In this document: positions 53,995 to 62,989 of the stretch, piece after piece
How the letters are laid out: every line of letters starts with the position of its first letter
Position numbering within the stretch: position 1 is the stretch's first letter
DNA from: Nitrososphaerota archaeon
GTDB taxonomy: Archaea; Thermoproteota; Nitrososphaeria; Nitrososphaerales; Nitrosopumilaceae
Assembly: GCA_021323705.1 (NCBI GenBank)
Contig: JAJPKL010000038.1
Span: 29,102-93,101 of the forward strand
Direction: 5' to 3'
Length of the DNA stretch: 64,000 bases
The notes under the pieces: generated by a model
Databases searched by the model: none
The model's input: only the letters and a program-made list of their open reading frames with translations
What the model was told of the DNA's origin: nothing
Position numbers and translations under genes: made by a program

Positions 53995-54099
53995 TTACCC
54001 CAAAATGTAGATGCGGTTGCCGAGTTTAAGAACTTTCGGATTCAAATCTTCAATTTTTTCTATCTGTTTGTAGAGCCAGTCTCCACACACAACATTCAA
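53995..54099 (-). pseudogene. Possible gene remnant
   Basis: A minus-strand frame ending at 53995 reads protein-like: YTCTQQKNCFSAVLNVVCGD followed by WLYKQIEKIEDLNPKVLKLG. It is open for about 56 codons upstream of its stop but has no ATG/GTG in the expected place; a TTG at 54099 would give only 34 residues. It may be a decayed small zinc/cysteine protein or chance. Confidence 0.25.
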
Positions 54100-54180
54100 A
54101 ACCGCTGAAAAGCAATTTTTCTGCTGTGTGCATGTGTAATCAATCTTAAAATATTTTATGAAAATAAGGTTTTGGGTAAA

Positions 54181-54978
54181 TTAGGAAGGTGCAGTGGTTT
54201 TGCTGTATGAGGCAGTATAATTATAGATGAAATTTTTTATTGCGTGCAATAGTTCTGGATCGAAATATATGATATACTCAGGATAGCAGTTGAGCATCTC
54301 CCCGTTATAGATAGTGTAAAAATGCAAATAAGTGCAAGCAGTATCGCTCTCAAATTTTGTATTGTCATATTTCCAGTTAAAACCATTGACTATTTTTTTA
54401 TCAGGATACCAGTGGCCTCTTACTAACGTAATGGTGTTTTTGTCATAGTCAACCTTTACCTCTGCAAAAAGTGAATTGGGATAAAGGTATATGACATGAG
54501 GATGGTGTGTAATTGCATCAAACTCTCTTTGCGTAACATACTCATTGTGAAGTAAAATTACAGTACCATACCCTTCCAGTATGTCAGGATCCTTGTCAAC
54601 ATCAATGTCAGTAATGTGTGAATAGTGCTCACGTAGTAGGATATTGTTTGACTGGGCGCCTGTGTCATAAGAACCGTTAAAGATTTTTGGGATTGGAACA
54701 GTGAGGCATTTCTGACCGCACCTTCCAAAATAATAATCATAAAAGCCATGATGGTCAGGGTTGTTATTTCCATAGGCTGCTTGGGTAAAGATTGGCTGTA
54801 TGAACACCACGCTTTGATCCGTGCCTGATTGTCTACTGTTTGTAGTAAAAATTGGTCTTTGGATTTCTGCAGAGGAGAATTGTAAGGGAAAACTTGGACG
54901 CAACATATGGATAGATGCAGTTATCACTAGAAATACGAGTAAATACGCACCAAGTGATCTAAAACGATACTTCATCAT
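54181..54978 (-). CDS. Exported protein of unknown function
   Basis: A 265-residue protein with an N-terminal hydrophobic segment (LGAYLLVFLVITASIHML) and an ectodomain with paired Cys (CGQKC), aromatic-rich HHGFYDYYFGRCG, and VILLHNEYVTQREFDAIT followed by HHPHVIYLYPN. The pattern of a flexible binding loop then YVTQREFDAI resembles ThuA/trimethylamine-type domains weakly. Conserved-looking but not assigned. It follows htrA in reverse order on the same strand. Confidence 0.6.
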   Translation of the reverse strand: MMKYRFRSLGAYLLVFLVITASIHMLRPSFPLQFSSAEIQRPIFTTNSRQSGTDQSVVFIQPIFTQAAYGNNNPDHHGFYDYYFGRCGQKCLTVPIPKIFNGSYDTGAQSNNILLREHYSHITDIDVDKDPDILEGYGTVILLHNEYVTQREFDAITHHPHVIYLYPNSLFAEVKVDYDKNTITLVRGHWYPDKKIVNGFNWKYDNTKFESDTACTYLHFYTIYNGEMLNCYPEYIIYFDPELLHAIKNFIYNYTASYSKTTAPS

Positions 54979-55046
54979 ATCAACACCATAATTGTAAAAC
55001 TTTACTTACTCTCATTACAGATCATGATCTCACCTGACATTCTAAA

Positions 55047-56378
55047 TCATGGAAGTTGTGGAAAGCCGGGAATTTGTGGAAAGTTTGGCATCGGTGGGAA
55101 GCTAGGCATTGTCATTGGTACAGGAGGTGTAGGGGGTGCAGGAGGTGGTCTTGCCTGCAGTGTTACAATAACATCAATTATCTTTCCTGTCCTGTATATT
55201 CCAAGTTTCATGGTATCCCCAACTGATTTGTAATCATTCATATAGCTAATGATATCATAGATGGATTTTACAGGATGCCCATCAACTGATACTATGACAT
55301 CTCCACCATGCGGTATGCCATCTTGATCATCTGTTGCGGCTACAAGGCCAGCCTTTGAAGCGGAGCTGTTTGTCGATATTTTTTCTATTATCACTCCCTT
55401 GAAGTTTCTTGCAAGTCCATTTGCAAGTGCAATGTCCGGGCTCAGATTTCTTCCCTCAATGCCAAGCCAGGGATGCTGGTACTCACCATCTTTTATCAGG
55501 ACTGGCACTATTCTCGCAATCTGGTTTGATGGAATTGCGTATCCAATGCCTGCAAAGTTACCAGTATCAGTCTTTATGGCAGTATTCATTCCAATTACCT
55601 GCCCATACATGTTAAGAAGTGGTCCACCAGAGTTTCCAGGATTTATCGCTGCACTAGTTTGAATAATATCCGGAATAGAAAAGCTGCCTGTAGCCTCGTC
55701 ATTGAGTGACCTCCCAAGATATGATATGATTCCACTAGTCATGGTATCTTCAAGGCCAAACGGGTTGCCAATGGCTGCAACAGGTTGCCCTACCTCAAGT
55801 TGGGAAGAATCACCAAGTTGGAGCGGTATCATCTTTTCACCTGTAAAATTATCAGTTATCTGTACCACTGCCAGATCATTGTAGGGATCGGTTCCTACTA
55901 CTTTTGCAGCATAGGTATCGCCGTCAGTGATAGTTACATAGACAATCTTGCTCTGGCCTACCACATGTGCGTTTGTGATTACGTGACCCATAGTATCATA
56001 CATGAACCCAGATCCAAGAGTAGTTGTGTTTTGGTTAGACGGTACACCATTTATGATGATAAATGAATCAGGGTTTGATACCGTGCTTTTGATCTCTACT
56101 ACCGAGTCCTTTGTCTGCCTGTACAATTCTGGAAGGGTAAGCTGGCCTTGTTGTGATAACTGCTTGCCGGTGTAATTTACAGACTGATTTTCTTCTTGAG
56201 CAGATACATTGCGTAAGAAATTGGCAGAAGGATGGGCATGAGAAATTATGGCATATGGCGATAAAAACACGTAGTATATTGATACCATGGAAACAATAAC
56301 AACTACTGCAAACAAGATGACATTCCTTTTTACAAACCCATACCTTGAATTTGTGCCATTTGTTGAACCGCTGAGCAT
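55047..56378 (-). CDS. htrA: HtrA/DegP-type serine protease with PDZ domain, membrane anchored
   Basis: A 443-residue protease. A single N-terminal TM helix (residues 18-40), trypsin-like domain with His in TNAHVVG, Asp in PYNDLAVVQ and Ser in NPGNSGGPLL, then a PDZ domain (from about residue 320, GVIIEKISTNSSASKAGL) and a Pro/Phe-rich C-terminal tail (PPAPPTPPVPMTMPSFPPMP). It probably degrades or refolds damaged extracellular proteins. The upstream motif at 56436 is shared with the thermosome region. Confidence 0.93.
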   Translation of the reverse strand: MLSGSTNGTNSRYGFVKRNVILFAVVVIVSMVSIYYVFLSPYAIISHAHPSANFLRNVSAQEENQSVNYTGKQLSQQGQLTLPELYRQTKDSVVEIKSTVSNPDSFIIINGVPSNQNTTTLGSGFMYDTMGHVITNAHVVGQSKIVYVTITDGDTYAAKVVGTDPYNDLAVVQITDNFTGEKMIPLQLGDSSQLEVGQPVAAIGNPFGLEDTMTSGIISYLGRSLNDEATGSFSIPDIIQTSAAINPGNSGGPLLNMYGQVIGMNTAIKTDTGNFAGIGYAIPSNQIARIVPVLIKDGEYQHPWLGIEGRNLSPDIALANGLARNFKGVIIEKISTNSSASKAGLVAATDDQDGIPHGGDVIVSVDGHPVKSIYDIISYMNDYKSVGDTMKLGIYRTGKIIDVIVTLQARPPPAPPTPPVPMTMPSFPPMPNFPQIPGFPQLP

Positions 56379-56435
56379 AGTGAATCAGCTTTTCAGCATA
56401 ATAGCTTGTAACACAAATTTAAAAGTTGCATAACA

Positions 56436-56447
56436 TTTGTCCATAAA
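56436..56447. promoter_or_regulatory. Motif shared by htrA and thermosome upstream regions
   Basis: TTTGTCCATAAA occurs here, 58-69 nt before the htrA start, and again at 63275-63286 within the palindrome upstream of the thermosome gene; TAAATTT follows both copies at a similar distance. It is half of the 63267 palindrome. A shared stress-regulator site is inferred. Confidence 0.4.
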
Positions 56448-56529
56448 CATTAAATTTTTTGAAGAGAAAGAAATTTTCTTACACATGTAATTGTAAAAGA
56501 GGGTACGACCTAGCTTTATAATTGACAAA

Positions 56530-57456
56530 TCACCCATGGGTTACAACTCCTAAAAATTTCCTGAGCATTTTTGTCCTATTTCTGATAGTTACCTCTGTGA
56601 CAGATGATGCCATCGCTACTTGTTTTTGAGTAATATATTCGCCACAACAAAGAGACGCAATATACAGTACTGCAGCTGCAAGTCCCATCGGGTCTTTTCC
56701 GGCAGAGATGCCTGCGGCTTTTGCCTGTTCTAGCAATTCTAATGCCCTTCGTTTTGTTCTCTCAGATATGCCTGCATTACTTGCTATTCTCGGGATACAC
56801 TTTACGGGATCAGGAACTGGTATACTCAGATCCAATTCTCGAATAATCTCTCTGTAACACTTTGATAGATAATTCCTCCTTATGCAAATACTGCTTGATA
56901 TTTCATCTAACGTTCGTGGCGTCTCTGTAATCCTGCACGCAGCATATATGGAAGCTCCTAACAATCCACCTATCGATCTACCTCTAACAAGTTCTCTTTC
57001 CATTGCTTTTCTGTAGATATATGCAGTTTTCTCAATCATTGCGTCAGAAAGCCCAAGTTTGTCTTTGAGATTATTAAGCAGTGAGAACGCTTGGTGAAAA
57101 TTCCTGATATTGGCATTGTGAATCTGTGTTCTATTGTCCCACGTTCTTAATCTTTCCATGATGTTTTTTACAGATGCTGAAAATGGTCTTCCGGTAACGT
57201 CTCTGTTTTCTTTCCCTATGACAGTTGACAATCCCATGTCAGATTTTGCAATGGAGATTGGACCGCCTGTCCTTGTCATCTCGTCATATTCTTGTTTATT
57301 GTACGCCATCCATTCTTTTGCTGGATCCTCAACTCTGTCAGATAATACCATGCCGCATTTCTCACAGACTATCTCACCTGTAATGTAATCCGTTACTAAT
57401 TGGTCGGAGTTACATCTTGGGCATTTTTGTCTTTCAACAATCTGTTCCAAGTACAT
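56530..57456 (-). CDS. tfb: Transcription initiation factor IIB
   Basis: A 308-residue TFB. Zinc ribbon Cys12, Cys15, Cys31 and Cys34; B-reader/linker with FSASVKNIMERLRTWD; two cyclin folds (SLLNNLKDKLGLSDAMIEKTAYIYRKA and RALELLEQAKAAGISAGKDPMGLAAAVLYIAS), with a recognition helix in the second repeat (TEVTIRNRTKMLRKFLG). It recruits RNA polymerase to TBP-bound promoters. Its apparent promoter is 157-190 nt upstream and almost matches that of the thermosome gene, so this may be a stress-responsive TFB isoform. Confidence 0.95.
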   Translation of the reverse strand: MYLEQIVERQKCPRCNSDQLVTDYITGEIVCEKCGMVLSDRVEDPAKEWMAYNKQEYDEMTRTGGPISIAKSDMGLSTVIGKENRDVTGRPFSASVKNIMERLRTWDNRTQIHNANIRNFHQAFSLLNNLKDKLGLSDAMIEKTAYIYRKAMERELVRGRSIGGLLGASIYAACRITETPRTLDEISSSICIRRNYLSKCYREIIRELDLSIPVPDPVKCIPRIASNAGISERTKRRALELLEQAKAAGISAGKDPMGLAAAVLYIASLCCGEYITQKQVAMASSVTEVTIRNRTKMLRKFLGVVTHG

Positions 57457-57596
57457 CTGATCTTAACACCTGCCTTGACGGTTTGGTCAACATGTTTGAA
57501 AATTCTGACAAACACTGATTTCTTAATGGATCCTAAAATAGCAAAGACAATCCTAAATGCAGATGCACAGTCAAGACCGATAAACCTCGCCGGCAT
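57396..57596 (-). CDS. Possible upstream ORF in the tfb leader
   Basis: A 66-codon frame starts at ATG 57596, exactly 16 nt after the operator, the same spacing as the thermosome ATG to its operator copy. It overlaps the tfb start by 61 nt in another frame. The product (MPARFIGLDCASAFRIVFAI and so on) has no recognised domain. It may be a small protein, a regulatory upstream ORF, or untranslated leader. Confidence 0.3.
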   Translation of the reverse strand: MPARFIGLDCASAFRIVFAILGSIKKSVFVRIFKHVDQTVKAGVKIRCTWNRLLKDKNAQDVTPTN

Positions 57597-57610
57597 ACGT
57601 CGATCTCACC

Positions 57611-57649
57611 TTACTCACATTATGTGAGTGACAAATATTTTAATTTTAC
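57611..57649 (-). promoter_or_regulatory. Promoter/operator upstream of tfb, twin of the thermosome promoter
   Basis: On the minus strand a TATA-like GTAAAATTAAAATATT is followed by 4 nt and the palindrome ACTCACAT-A-ATGTGAGT. The 39-bp block matches 63457-63495 at 36 of 39 positions (counted by eye). The operator lies where the transcription start would be, suggesting repressor control. Confidence 0.72.
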
Positions 57650-57790
57650 TTTTCCACCACATAAAAGAAATGACGTTACTATCGCATGTCAGAAATGTTT
57701 TTTAAAAATTAAAATACCAAAAATTTTATTATAAACAAGATAGGTATGCCAGACCAATCTTGCAAGAGGTTTTTGGACTCTCCTGAACTT

Positions 57791-57988
57791 TTATTTTAAT
57801 TCATCAAGTAATTTACTATCAAAACGATTTTCTTTTCTCATCCTAGAGATCAGATTGTCAAACTTTGATTGTTCCATCAGTGTTTTGCTATATTGTATTG
57901 ATTCAAGCAAGCAATCCTCTGAACAATGAGTTGCACTCCAGTCCTTAATAGGACGACCACAGTTTTCGCAGGTTTCAGCCATTGTCAT
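57791..57988 (-). CDS. Small zinc-finger protein
   Basis: A 65-residue protein: MAETCENCGRPIKDWSATHC then SEDCLLESIQYSK and a charged helix. Ligands CxxC...HCxxxC form a treble-clef-like finger. The helical C terminus could mediate dimerisation. ATG at position 3 (MAET) may be the true start. Function unknown. Confidence 0.72.
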   Translation of the reverse strand: MTMAETCENCGRPIKDWSATHCSEDCLLESIQYSKTLMEQSKFDNLISRMRKENRFDSKLLDELK

Positions 57989-58252
57989 GTCTTTTGGTTA
58001 AATCTTATTAAAAAATCATTATCAAATTCTCATGTATGGTTATCATAGTTGAACAAATCAACCCAAGTTAACAATCCTCCACCGAAATTAACAGATTTTT
58101 GTAGAAATTCATTTCAACCTAAGAGTTATCAGTGTAATTATATGTGATTACAAACACAATGTAGATCCTTTGACAAAACGTCTACCATAGTTCCAAATGG
58201 GATAACAATTATAAATTATCTGGCAGTAAGAGTGTAACAAGGTGGTTTCCAA

Positions 58253-58408
58253 ATGGAGACAATCTGCAGAAAGTGTGGCAACGAATTGTTGCCTGTAGAG
58301 ATATGCACAAGTTGTAGCGGGCCGCTAAAATGGCAATGTGAGGGCTGCAGTCGCATCAAAGACTCAATTCACTATCACGGTGCAATGCCATTTAGCTTGG
58401 CCCAGTAA
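58253..58408 (+). CDS. 51-residue zinc-ribbon protein
   Basis: METICRKCGNELLPVEICTS then CSGPLKWQCEGCSRIKDSIH and a short tail. Three CxxC knuckles (CRKC, CTSC, CEGC) and a trailing HYH could bind zinc in a double-ribbon arrangement. A TATA-like TTATAAATTA lies near 58208, leaving a ~20-nt leader. Function unknown. Confidence 0.65.
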   Translation: METICRKCGNELLPVEICTSCSGPLKWQCEGCSRIKDSIHYHGAMPFSLAQ

Positions 58409-58545
58409 TTTTTTTTATTTTATAAAGCGGTACACACTGGACTGTTCAAGGCCATACAATTAACAACGCCTACAGTCACAAATCTCTAAGTTTTACAGAA
58501 AAAAATTAGAAGGAAGGTTTTGTGTAATGCCTTTCTAGTACGTTC

Positions 58546-58824
58546 TTGGAATGTGAAGAGTACAATATGCTAGCATATAATCAAAAACAAGAAAGACAAA
58601 AACTACGCCAAAATTGCTCACACAAACAGAAGTTAGATGTCAGGTTTAAACTAGAGAATGATAAACTAAAAAAAGAAATATCTTCCTGCTTGGCTGCCCT
58701 AAGTCGTAGAACCACTGTTAGAGTTTACAACATACTTGAAAATCTCAACGGTGTAATCTCCCTCGAAAATGTTAGTTTCATGCCCGTTGATAGTATTTGC
58801 GACTCTGAAATATTTTTCATATGA
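58546..58824 (+). CDS. Doubtful 92-codon ORF
   Basis: TTG start; Lys/Gln-rich N-terminal half (YNMLAYNQKQERQKLRQNCS) may form a short helix, but the last ~42 codons are antisense to the 58699 secreted-protein gene and read poorly. If real, the true product is uncertain. No domain found. Confidence 0.25.
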   Translation: MECEEYNMLAYNQKQERQKLRQNCSHKQKLDVRFKLENDKLKKEISSCLAALSRRTTVRVYNILENLNGVISLENVSFMPVDSICDSEIFFI

Positions 58825-59115
58825 ACCGTCAGAAGTCACGTTAGCTTGAGCAACATAGATTGGCTTGTTGTAATTGCCTTTGTAAATTTCAATCTCTACA
58901 GGATAACCAGGTGCGGCATTTTGTACTGCCCCCCATACACAGCCAAACGGCAGTTTTGGATTTGGTGGGATATGCATGGGAATCACCACTTTTTGCATTA
59001 CGACATCACTTTCAGGAACTAGGTTTGTGGGTACGATGGCATGCGAAGCTGGGAAAGCAAAACTGGGGGATACGAGTACTGCCATTGCCACCATTGACAA
59101 TACGACATACTTCAC
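58699..59115 (-). CDS. Secreted Ig-like protein, unknown function
   Basis: A 138-residue protein with a clear signal peptide (ending AFPASHA) and a beta-sandwich ectodomain: YPVEIEIYKGNYNKPIYVAQ, SYEKYFRVAN, FEGDYTVEIFK. This kind of small exported fold is common on archaeal cell surfaces. A single Cys (GCVWG) is present. No function assigned. Confidence 0.68.
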   Translation of the reverse strand: MKYVVLSMVAMAVLVSPSFAFPASHAIVPTNLVPESDVVMQKVVIPMHIPPNPKLPFGCVWGAVQNAAPGYPVEIEIYKGNYNKPIYVAQANVTSDGSYEKYFRVANTINGHETNIFEGDYTVEIFKYVVNSNSGSTT

Positions 59116-59294
59116 GATCCGTTATTTTACATAGTCAAATATTAACTTCACGCATAATCTAACCTACCCGTCATAGATTTGTAAATATTCTCTGTCCTAA
59201 AAAGCCGTCCAAGATTCAGGATAAAATTGCTCACGGATTAACGGCAAGCAGGTTTAGATTGAAAGATAAAAAATGGATTCTATTGTCAGGTATG

Positions 59295-59771
59295 TCAGTT
59301 GTTGATTCGCGAGATCTCGCTGCGGAGTATCTCATATGCCCTTGCAGCATCTTTCTCGTGCAAGACCAGTACTATGCTATCCTGTCCAAAAAACGCATTG
59401 ACAAGCTCGATTCCGTTATAGTGAAGTATTTCCGAGACGTAAGACACGACATCAGAATCGTCTTGAGAGCCGTCCAGATGTACCGTTATCTTTGCCAGCC
59501 CGGTCTGATATACATTCTTGTGGCTCGAGAAGGACTCGAGTATCTCTCTGATATCGGTCACATCCTCAGTCAAGAACCTAAAAGAATCGCTGAACCTGAA
59601 AAATTCATAGTCTGGATCTATCTTCATAAACCTGTCCATTAGCGAGAGCGCATCCTCCATGGCAAAATCGTTTGATGAGAACTTGATGTCCGCAACACCA
59701 TCGGTAAGAGAAATGCCTGGCGTGGAAAAGAAAGACATCAAGATCGAGGTCTTAGGACGAACCGTCAACAT
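59295..59771 (-). pseudogene. 5'-truncated ACT-domain regulator gene
   Basis: From about codon 19 the frame matches the C-terminal half of an archaeal ACT-domain regulator: SLTDGVADIKFSSNDF, DYEFFRFSDSFRFLTEDV, an ACT-like DDSDVVSYVSEILHYNGIEL and EKDAARAYEILRSEI. The N-terminal helix-turn-helix half found in that family is absent: left of 59716 the sequence is ACT gene, right of it Hsp20 gene. The first ~18 codons are therefore antisense to Hsp20 sequence. Met38 at 59660 is a possible internal start. Confidence 0.6.
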
Positions 59772-59934
59772 CGATGCAGAACACGACGACAGAAAATATC
59801 ACACCAAGATACCAATAAAACAAAAGGTCGACGAAAATTCTGTCAAGGCAACATATGACAATGGACTTCTTGAAGTGAAGTTCAAACTAAAGGAGGAGGA
59901 TAGACCGAAAGGAAAAATAGTGTCGGTCGAATAA
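59659..59934 (+). pseudogene. 5'-truncated Hsp20 (small heat shock protein) gene
   Basis: From residue 19 (MPGVEKKDIKIEVLGRTVNI) the frame follows the alpha-crystallin domain to NGLLEVKFKLKEEDRPKGKI. The N-terminal arm and first strands (usually 40 or more residues) are missing; residues 1-18 are antisense to the ACT gene. About 73 native residues remain, likely too few for a full domain, but translation from 59659 or 59713 is possible. The ATG at 59659 shares CCATGG with the opposite-strand ATG. Confidence 0.62.
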
Positions 59935-59950
59935 TTTCCTTTATTTTTTT

Positions 59951-62101
59951 ATGGTGAAAAATATGAAAGAGATCACATTAAGAATTGCAGAAGCAGCGCA
60001 ACGTCATGTAGGAAAGGGCATTGCTGTAGTAGACCCCAAGGTTGTAGAAGACAATAAGTGGGAAACAGGTCAAATCCTAGAACTTGTTGGAAACAGAAAA
60101 AGCCATGTTAAGCTGTGGCCAGCTTCTGCTGAAGATTACGGAACTGGAATAATAAAGATAGACGGAATTACGCGACAGAACATCGGCTCTGGTATAGGAG
60201 AAAAAATCTCTATCAAAAGAGTCGATGCATCTGAAGCTGATCAAGTCATACTTTCTCCTATCGAGAAACTAAGTGCTGAAGGTTTACAAGAATACATGCA
60301 CGCAAACTATATTGGTCATGTAATAACTAACGGAGATACTCTTGTAGTAACAACCCATTTAGGAGGAAAGACACAACTTGTGGTGACAAGTACGACCCCA
60401 TCTGGCAAACCTGTTGTCATTACGGGCCAGACCAAATTCAAACTTGGTTCAATGACCAAAGCCATTGATAATTCTATTCCAAGAGTAACTTATGACGACC
60501 TAGGTGGTCTTAGAAACGAGGTTCAGAAGATACGTGAAATGGTAGAACTTCCTATGAGACATCCAGAATTATTTGAAAAACTTGGAGTCGAGGCGCCAAA
60601 GGGTGTCTTGCTGTATGGACCCCCAGGCACAGGAAAGACCCTGCTGGCAAAGGTCGTTGCAGGCGAGACCAATGCTCACTTTCTCTCAATTAGTGGCCCT
60701 GAGATTATAGGCAAGTTTTATGGCGAGAGCGAAGAGCGCTTGCGCGATATATTCAAGCAAGCCGAGGATAATGCTCCAAGTATAATCTTCATAGACGAGG
60801 TTGATTCCATTGCTCCAAAACGTGAAGAAGTTACAGGAGAGGTAGAAAAGAGAGTTGTATCACAGCTACTGACGCTACTAGACGGTATGGAATCACGTGG
60901 CAAGGTAGTGGTAATTGCGGCAACCAACAGACAAGATTCATTAGATCCTGCACTGAGAAGACCCGGAAGGCTAGACAGAGAAATTGAGATAGGAATACCT
61001 GATGAAGCAGGGAGAAAGGAGATTCTGGACATACATACACGTGGAATGCCACTTGGAGATAAAGTAGACTTGGATAAGATAGCAAAAGTAACACATGGGT
61101 TTGTGGGGGCTGATCTGGAAATTCTTGCAAAAGAGGCTGCAATGCGGTCACTGCGAAGAATATTGCCAGATATTGATTTGGAAGAGGAAAAGATTCCGAA
61201 TGAAGTTCTACAAAAGATCATCATAACAGATGAGGATTTCAAAGATGCGCTAAAGGAAGTGCGTCCTTCAGCATTGAGAGAGGTTCTGGTTCAGGTACCT
61301 AATGTCACTTGGGAGGATATTGGCGGACTGGAATCACTAAAAGAAGAACTACACGAGGCTGTAGAGTGGCCTCTAAAACACAAGGAGGCATTTGAACATA
61401 CAGACGTTAAAGCACCGAAGGGAATTTTGCTCTATGGTCCTCCAGGAACCGGAAAGACATTGATTGCAAAAGCAGTAGCACACACAACAGAATCCAACTT
61501 TATTAGCATAAAGGGACCTGAATTACTTTCCAAATGGGTTGGGGAGTCCGAAAAAGGAGTACGTGAAGTCTTCAGAAAAGCACGTCAAGCTGCACCATGC
61601 ATAATTTTTCTTGACGAGCTTGATTCCCTTGCGCCAAGCAGAGGCATTAGTGGTTCAGACTCCAATGTAACGGAGAGAGTTGTCTCACAACTCTTGACAG
61701 AGATTGATGGCCTTGAGGAACTCAACAACGTTTTGGTAATAGGAGCAACCAATAGGGCAGACCTGATTGATAACGCATTGCTAAGACCGGGAAGGTTTGA
61801 CAGAATACTGGAGGTATCAAATCCTGATGCCAAGGGACGCGAAAACATATTCAGGATACATACAAGAAAAAAGCCACTTGGAAGCGATATTGACTTTGCA
61901 AAATTGGTAGATCTTACCGATGGATATAACGGTGCGGAGATCGAAGACATATGTAACAGGGCAGCTATGAGTGCAATAAAGAGATATGTTGACAACAGGG
62001 AAAAATCTGTTAAATCGATAAAGATAACACAAAAGGATCTTGAATCTGCAATAGAAAAGATCCGATCAAGAAAACTCAAACCGCAGCAGGCTATAACATA
62101 A
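59951..62101 (+). CDS. cdc48: Cdc48/VCP-like AAA ATPase
   Basis: A 716-residue unfoldase: N domain (1-190), D1 with Walker [13 protein letters not shown] (from 223), Walker [15 protein letters not shown], and D2 with [12 protein letters not shown] (from 496) and [15 protein letters not shown], each followed by arginine fingers. It extracts and unfolds proteins, handing them to the proteasome. The C-terminal HbYX tail is not obvious (ends KPQQAIT). ATG at 59951 or 59963. A perfect palindrome follows the stop. Confidence 0.95.
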   Translation: MVKNMKEITLRIAEAAQRHVGKGIAVVDPKVVEDNKWETGQILELVGNRKSHVKLWPASAEDYGTGIIKIDGITRQNIGSGIGEKISIKRVDASEADQVILSPIEKLSAEGLQEYMHANYIGHVITNGDTLVVTTHLGGKTQLVVTSTTPSGKPVVITGQTKFKLGSMTKAIDNSIPRVTYDDLGGLRNEVQKIREMVELPMRHPELFEKLGVEAPKGVLLYGPPGTGKTLLAKVVAGETNAHFLSISGPEIIGKFYGESEERLRDIFKQAEDNAPSIIFIDEVDSIAPKREEVTGEVEKRVVSQLLTLLDGMESRGKVVVIAATNRQDSLDPALRRPGRLDREIEIGIPDEAGRKEILDIHTRGMPLGDKVDLDKIAKVTHGFVGADLEILAKEAAMRSLRRILPDIDLEEEKIPNEVLQKIIITDEDFKDALKEVRPSALREVLVQVPNVTWEDIGGLESLKEELHEAVEWPLKHKEAFEHTDVKAPKGILLYGPPGTGKTLIAKAVAHTTESNFISIKGPELLSKWVGESEKGVREVFRKARQAAPCIIFLDELDSLAPSRGISGSDSNVTERVVSQLLTEIDGLEELNNVLVIGATNRADLIDNALLRPGRFDRILEVSNPDAKGRENIFRIHTRKKPLGSDIDFAKLVDLTDGYNGAEIEDICNRAAMSAIKRYVDNREKSVKSIKITQKDLESAIEKIRSRKLKPQQAIT

Positions 62102-62103
62102 TT

Positions 62104-62123
62104 AGTCAAAGTATACTTTGACT
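62104..62123. terminator. 20-bp perfect palindrome after cdc48
   Basis: AGTCAAAGTATACTTTGACT begins 3 nt after the cdc48 stop and lies in the gap between convergent genes. As RNA it would form a hairpin with a 4-base AU centre. There is no U-run directly after, so it differs from bacterial intrinsic terminators; a terminator/processing role is inferred, a protein-binding site is the alternative. Confidence 0.5.
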
Positions 62124-62197
62124 GATTTGGATTATCAGAATGGGTTACAAGTAAAATTTTAACTAAAAAAATGATAATTTGAAAACCCAGTCTTTTT

Positions 62198-62950
62198 CTA
62201 GTAGTTTGATACGGTAGTTCCATTCTGCCTTATCCCGCACCATGTGTTTACAGAGAACCTACCTTCTTCAAATTTTGGCGACGATGTTGTCGGAGCTACC
62301 CTGTGTGCAGTCCTAGAGTTGAATATGACTAGCCTGTCATTTTGTGGTTCTATGATGTGCTCTTTTGAATTTGAGGTAATAATCTTTTTACCAAGTGAAA
62401 GCCCGTCAGAAAGGATCAATTCGCCCCCATGAAACTTCCTTGGTTCCGCACTTACATAATAAACCAGGGTAATCAATCGGTCGTCGTTTGATATCCGATC
62501 ATAGTGCCATTCATAGTGGTCATTATCATTTCCATAACGTGAGATCTGGCTTTCCCACACGTTAACATCTCTGAATTTACATAACGGAAATGGAGTAGAA
62601 TTTAGTATTATTGCCAAATCGCTGCTCTCAACCAGCCCGTCTATTGCTCCAAGCAGTAGAGATTTTTTCCTATATTCCCTTCTTGCAATCCAGTCCGGGT
62701 CATCAATTTTATACAAGGAATCAACATAACACGTGAGATTTTTTCTATATGTCTCATCTACCCTTAGGTTTCCCTCATACGCGATTTCAGCTGGTCGAAA
62801 ATGTTCTCTCAGAGAAGTAATATGCTCAAAGATCTTACTAGATTTCTCAAGCCCGAAAAGATTGTCAATAATTATGCAATAAGGGTTATTCAATACTGTG
62901 ATTTTGTGTCCGTCATATTTCCACTGAAAGTATGTTGATTCAGATTGCAT
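62198..62950 (-). CDS. 2-oxoglutarate/Fe(II)-dependent oxygenase (prolyl-hydroxylase-like)
   Basis: A 250-residue dioxygenase: iron ligands His149 and Asp151 (EWHYDRISND) and His216 (SRTAHRVAP), with Arg231 (EEGRFSVNTW) for the 2OG carboxylate. The GGELILSDG strand and the double-stranded helix core match prolyl 4-hydroxylase-type enzymes (a ribosomal-protein or EF hydroxylase is possible). Substrate unknown. Transcribed toward cdc48. Confidence 0.85.
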   Translation of the reverse strand: MQSESTYFQWKYDGHKITVLNNPYCIIIDNLFGLEKSSKIFEHITSLREHFRPAEIAYEGNLRVDETYRKNLTCYVDSLYKIDDPDWIARREYRKKSLLLGAIDGLVESSDLAIILNSTPFPLCKFRDVNVWESQISRYGNDNDHYEWHYDRISNDDRLITLVYYVSAEPRKFHGGELILSDGLSLGKKIITSNSKEHIIEPQNDRLVIFNSRTAHRVAPTTSSPKFEEGRFSVNTWCGIRQNGTTVSNY

Positions 62951-62989
62951 TTCAATCGCCGATTAGATTTATTTTGTGTTAAATTAATG

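Noticed and set aside
54018..54200. Promoter or extra gene between the small 53561 gene and the 54181 gene
   Set aside because: Only a startless protein-like frame on the minus strand was seen; it is listed as a possible remnant with low confidence and no function.
57400..57627. Plus-strand ORF across the tfb leader (contains MDPKIAKTILNADAQSRPIN)
   Set aside because: It is antisense to the tfb leader and start, has no TATA box in the right place, and ends within the operator; the minus-strand reading has promoter support.
59259..59642. Plus-strand 127-codon ORF over the ACT gene
   Set aside because: Antisense shadow of the ACT-domain coding frame, which has clear family similarity; it has many rare Cys/Tyr runs and no domain.
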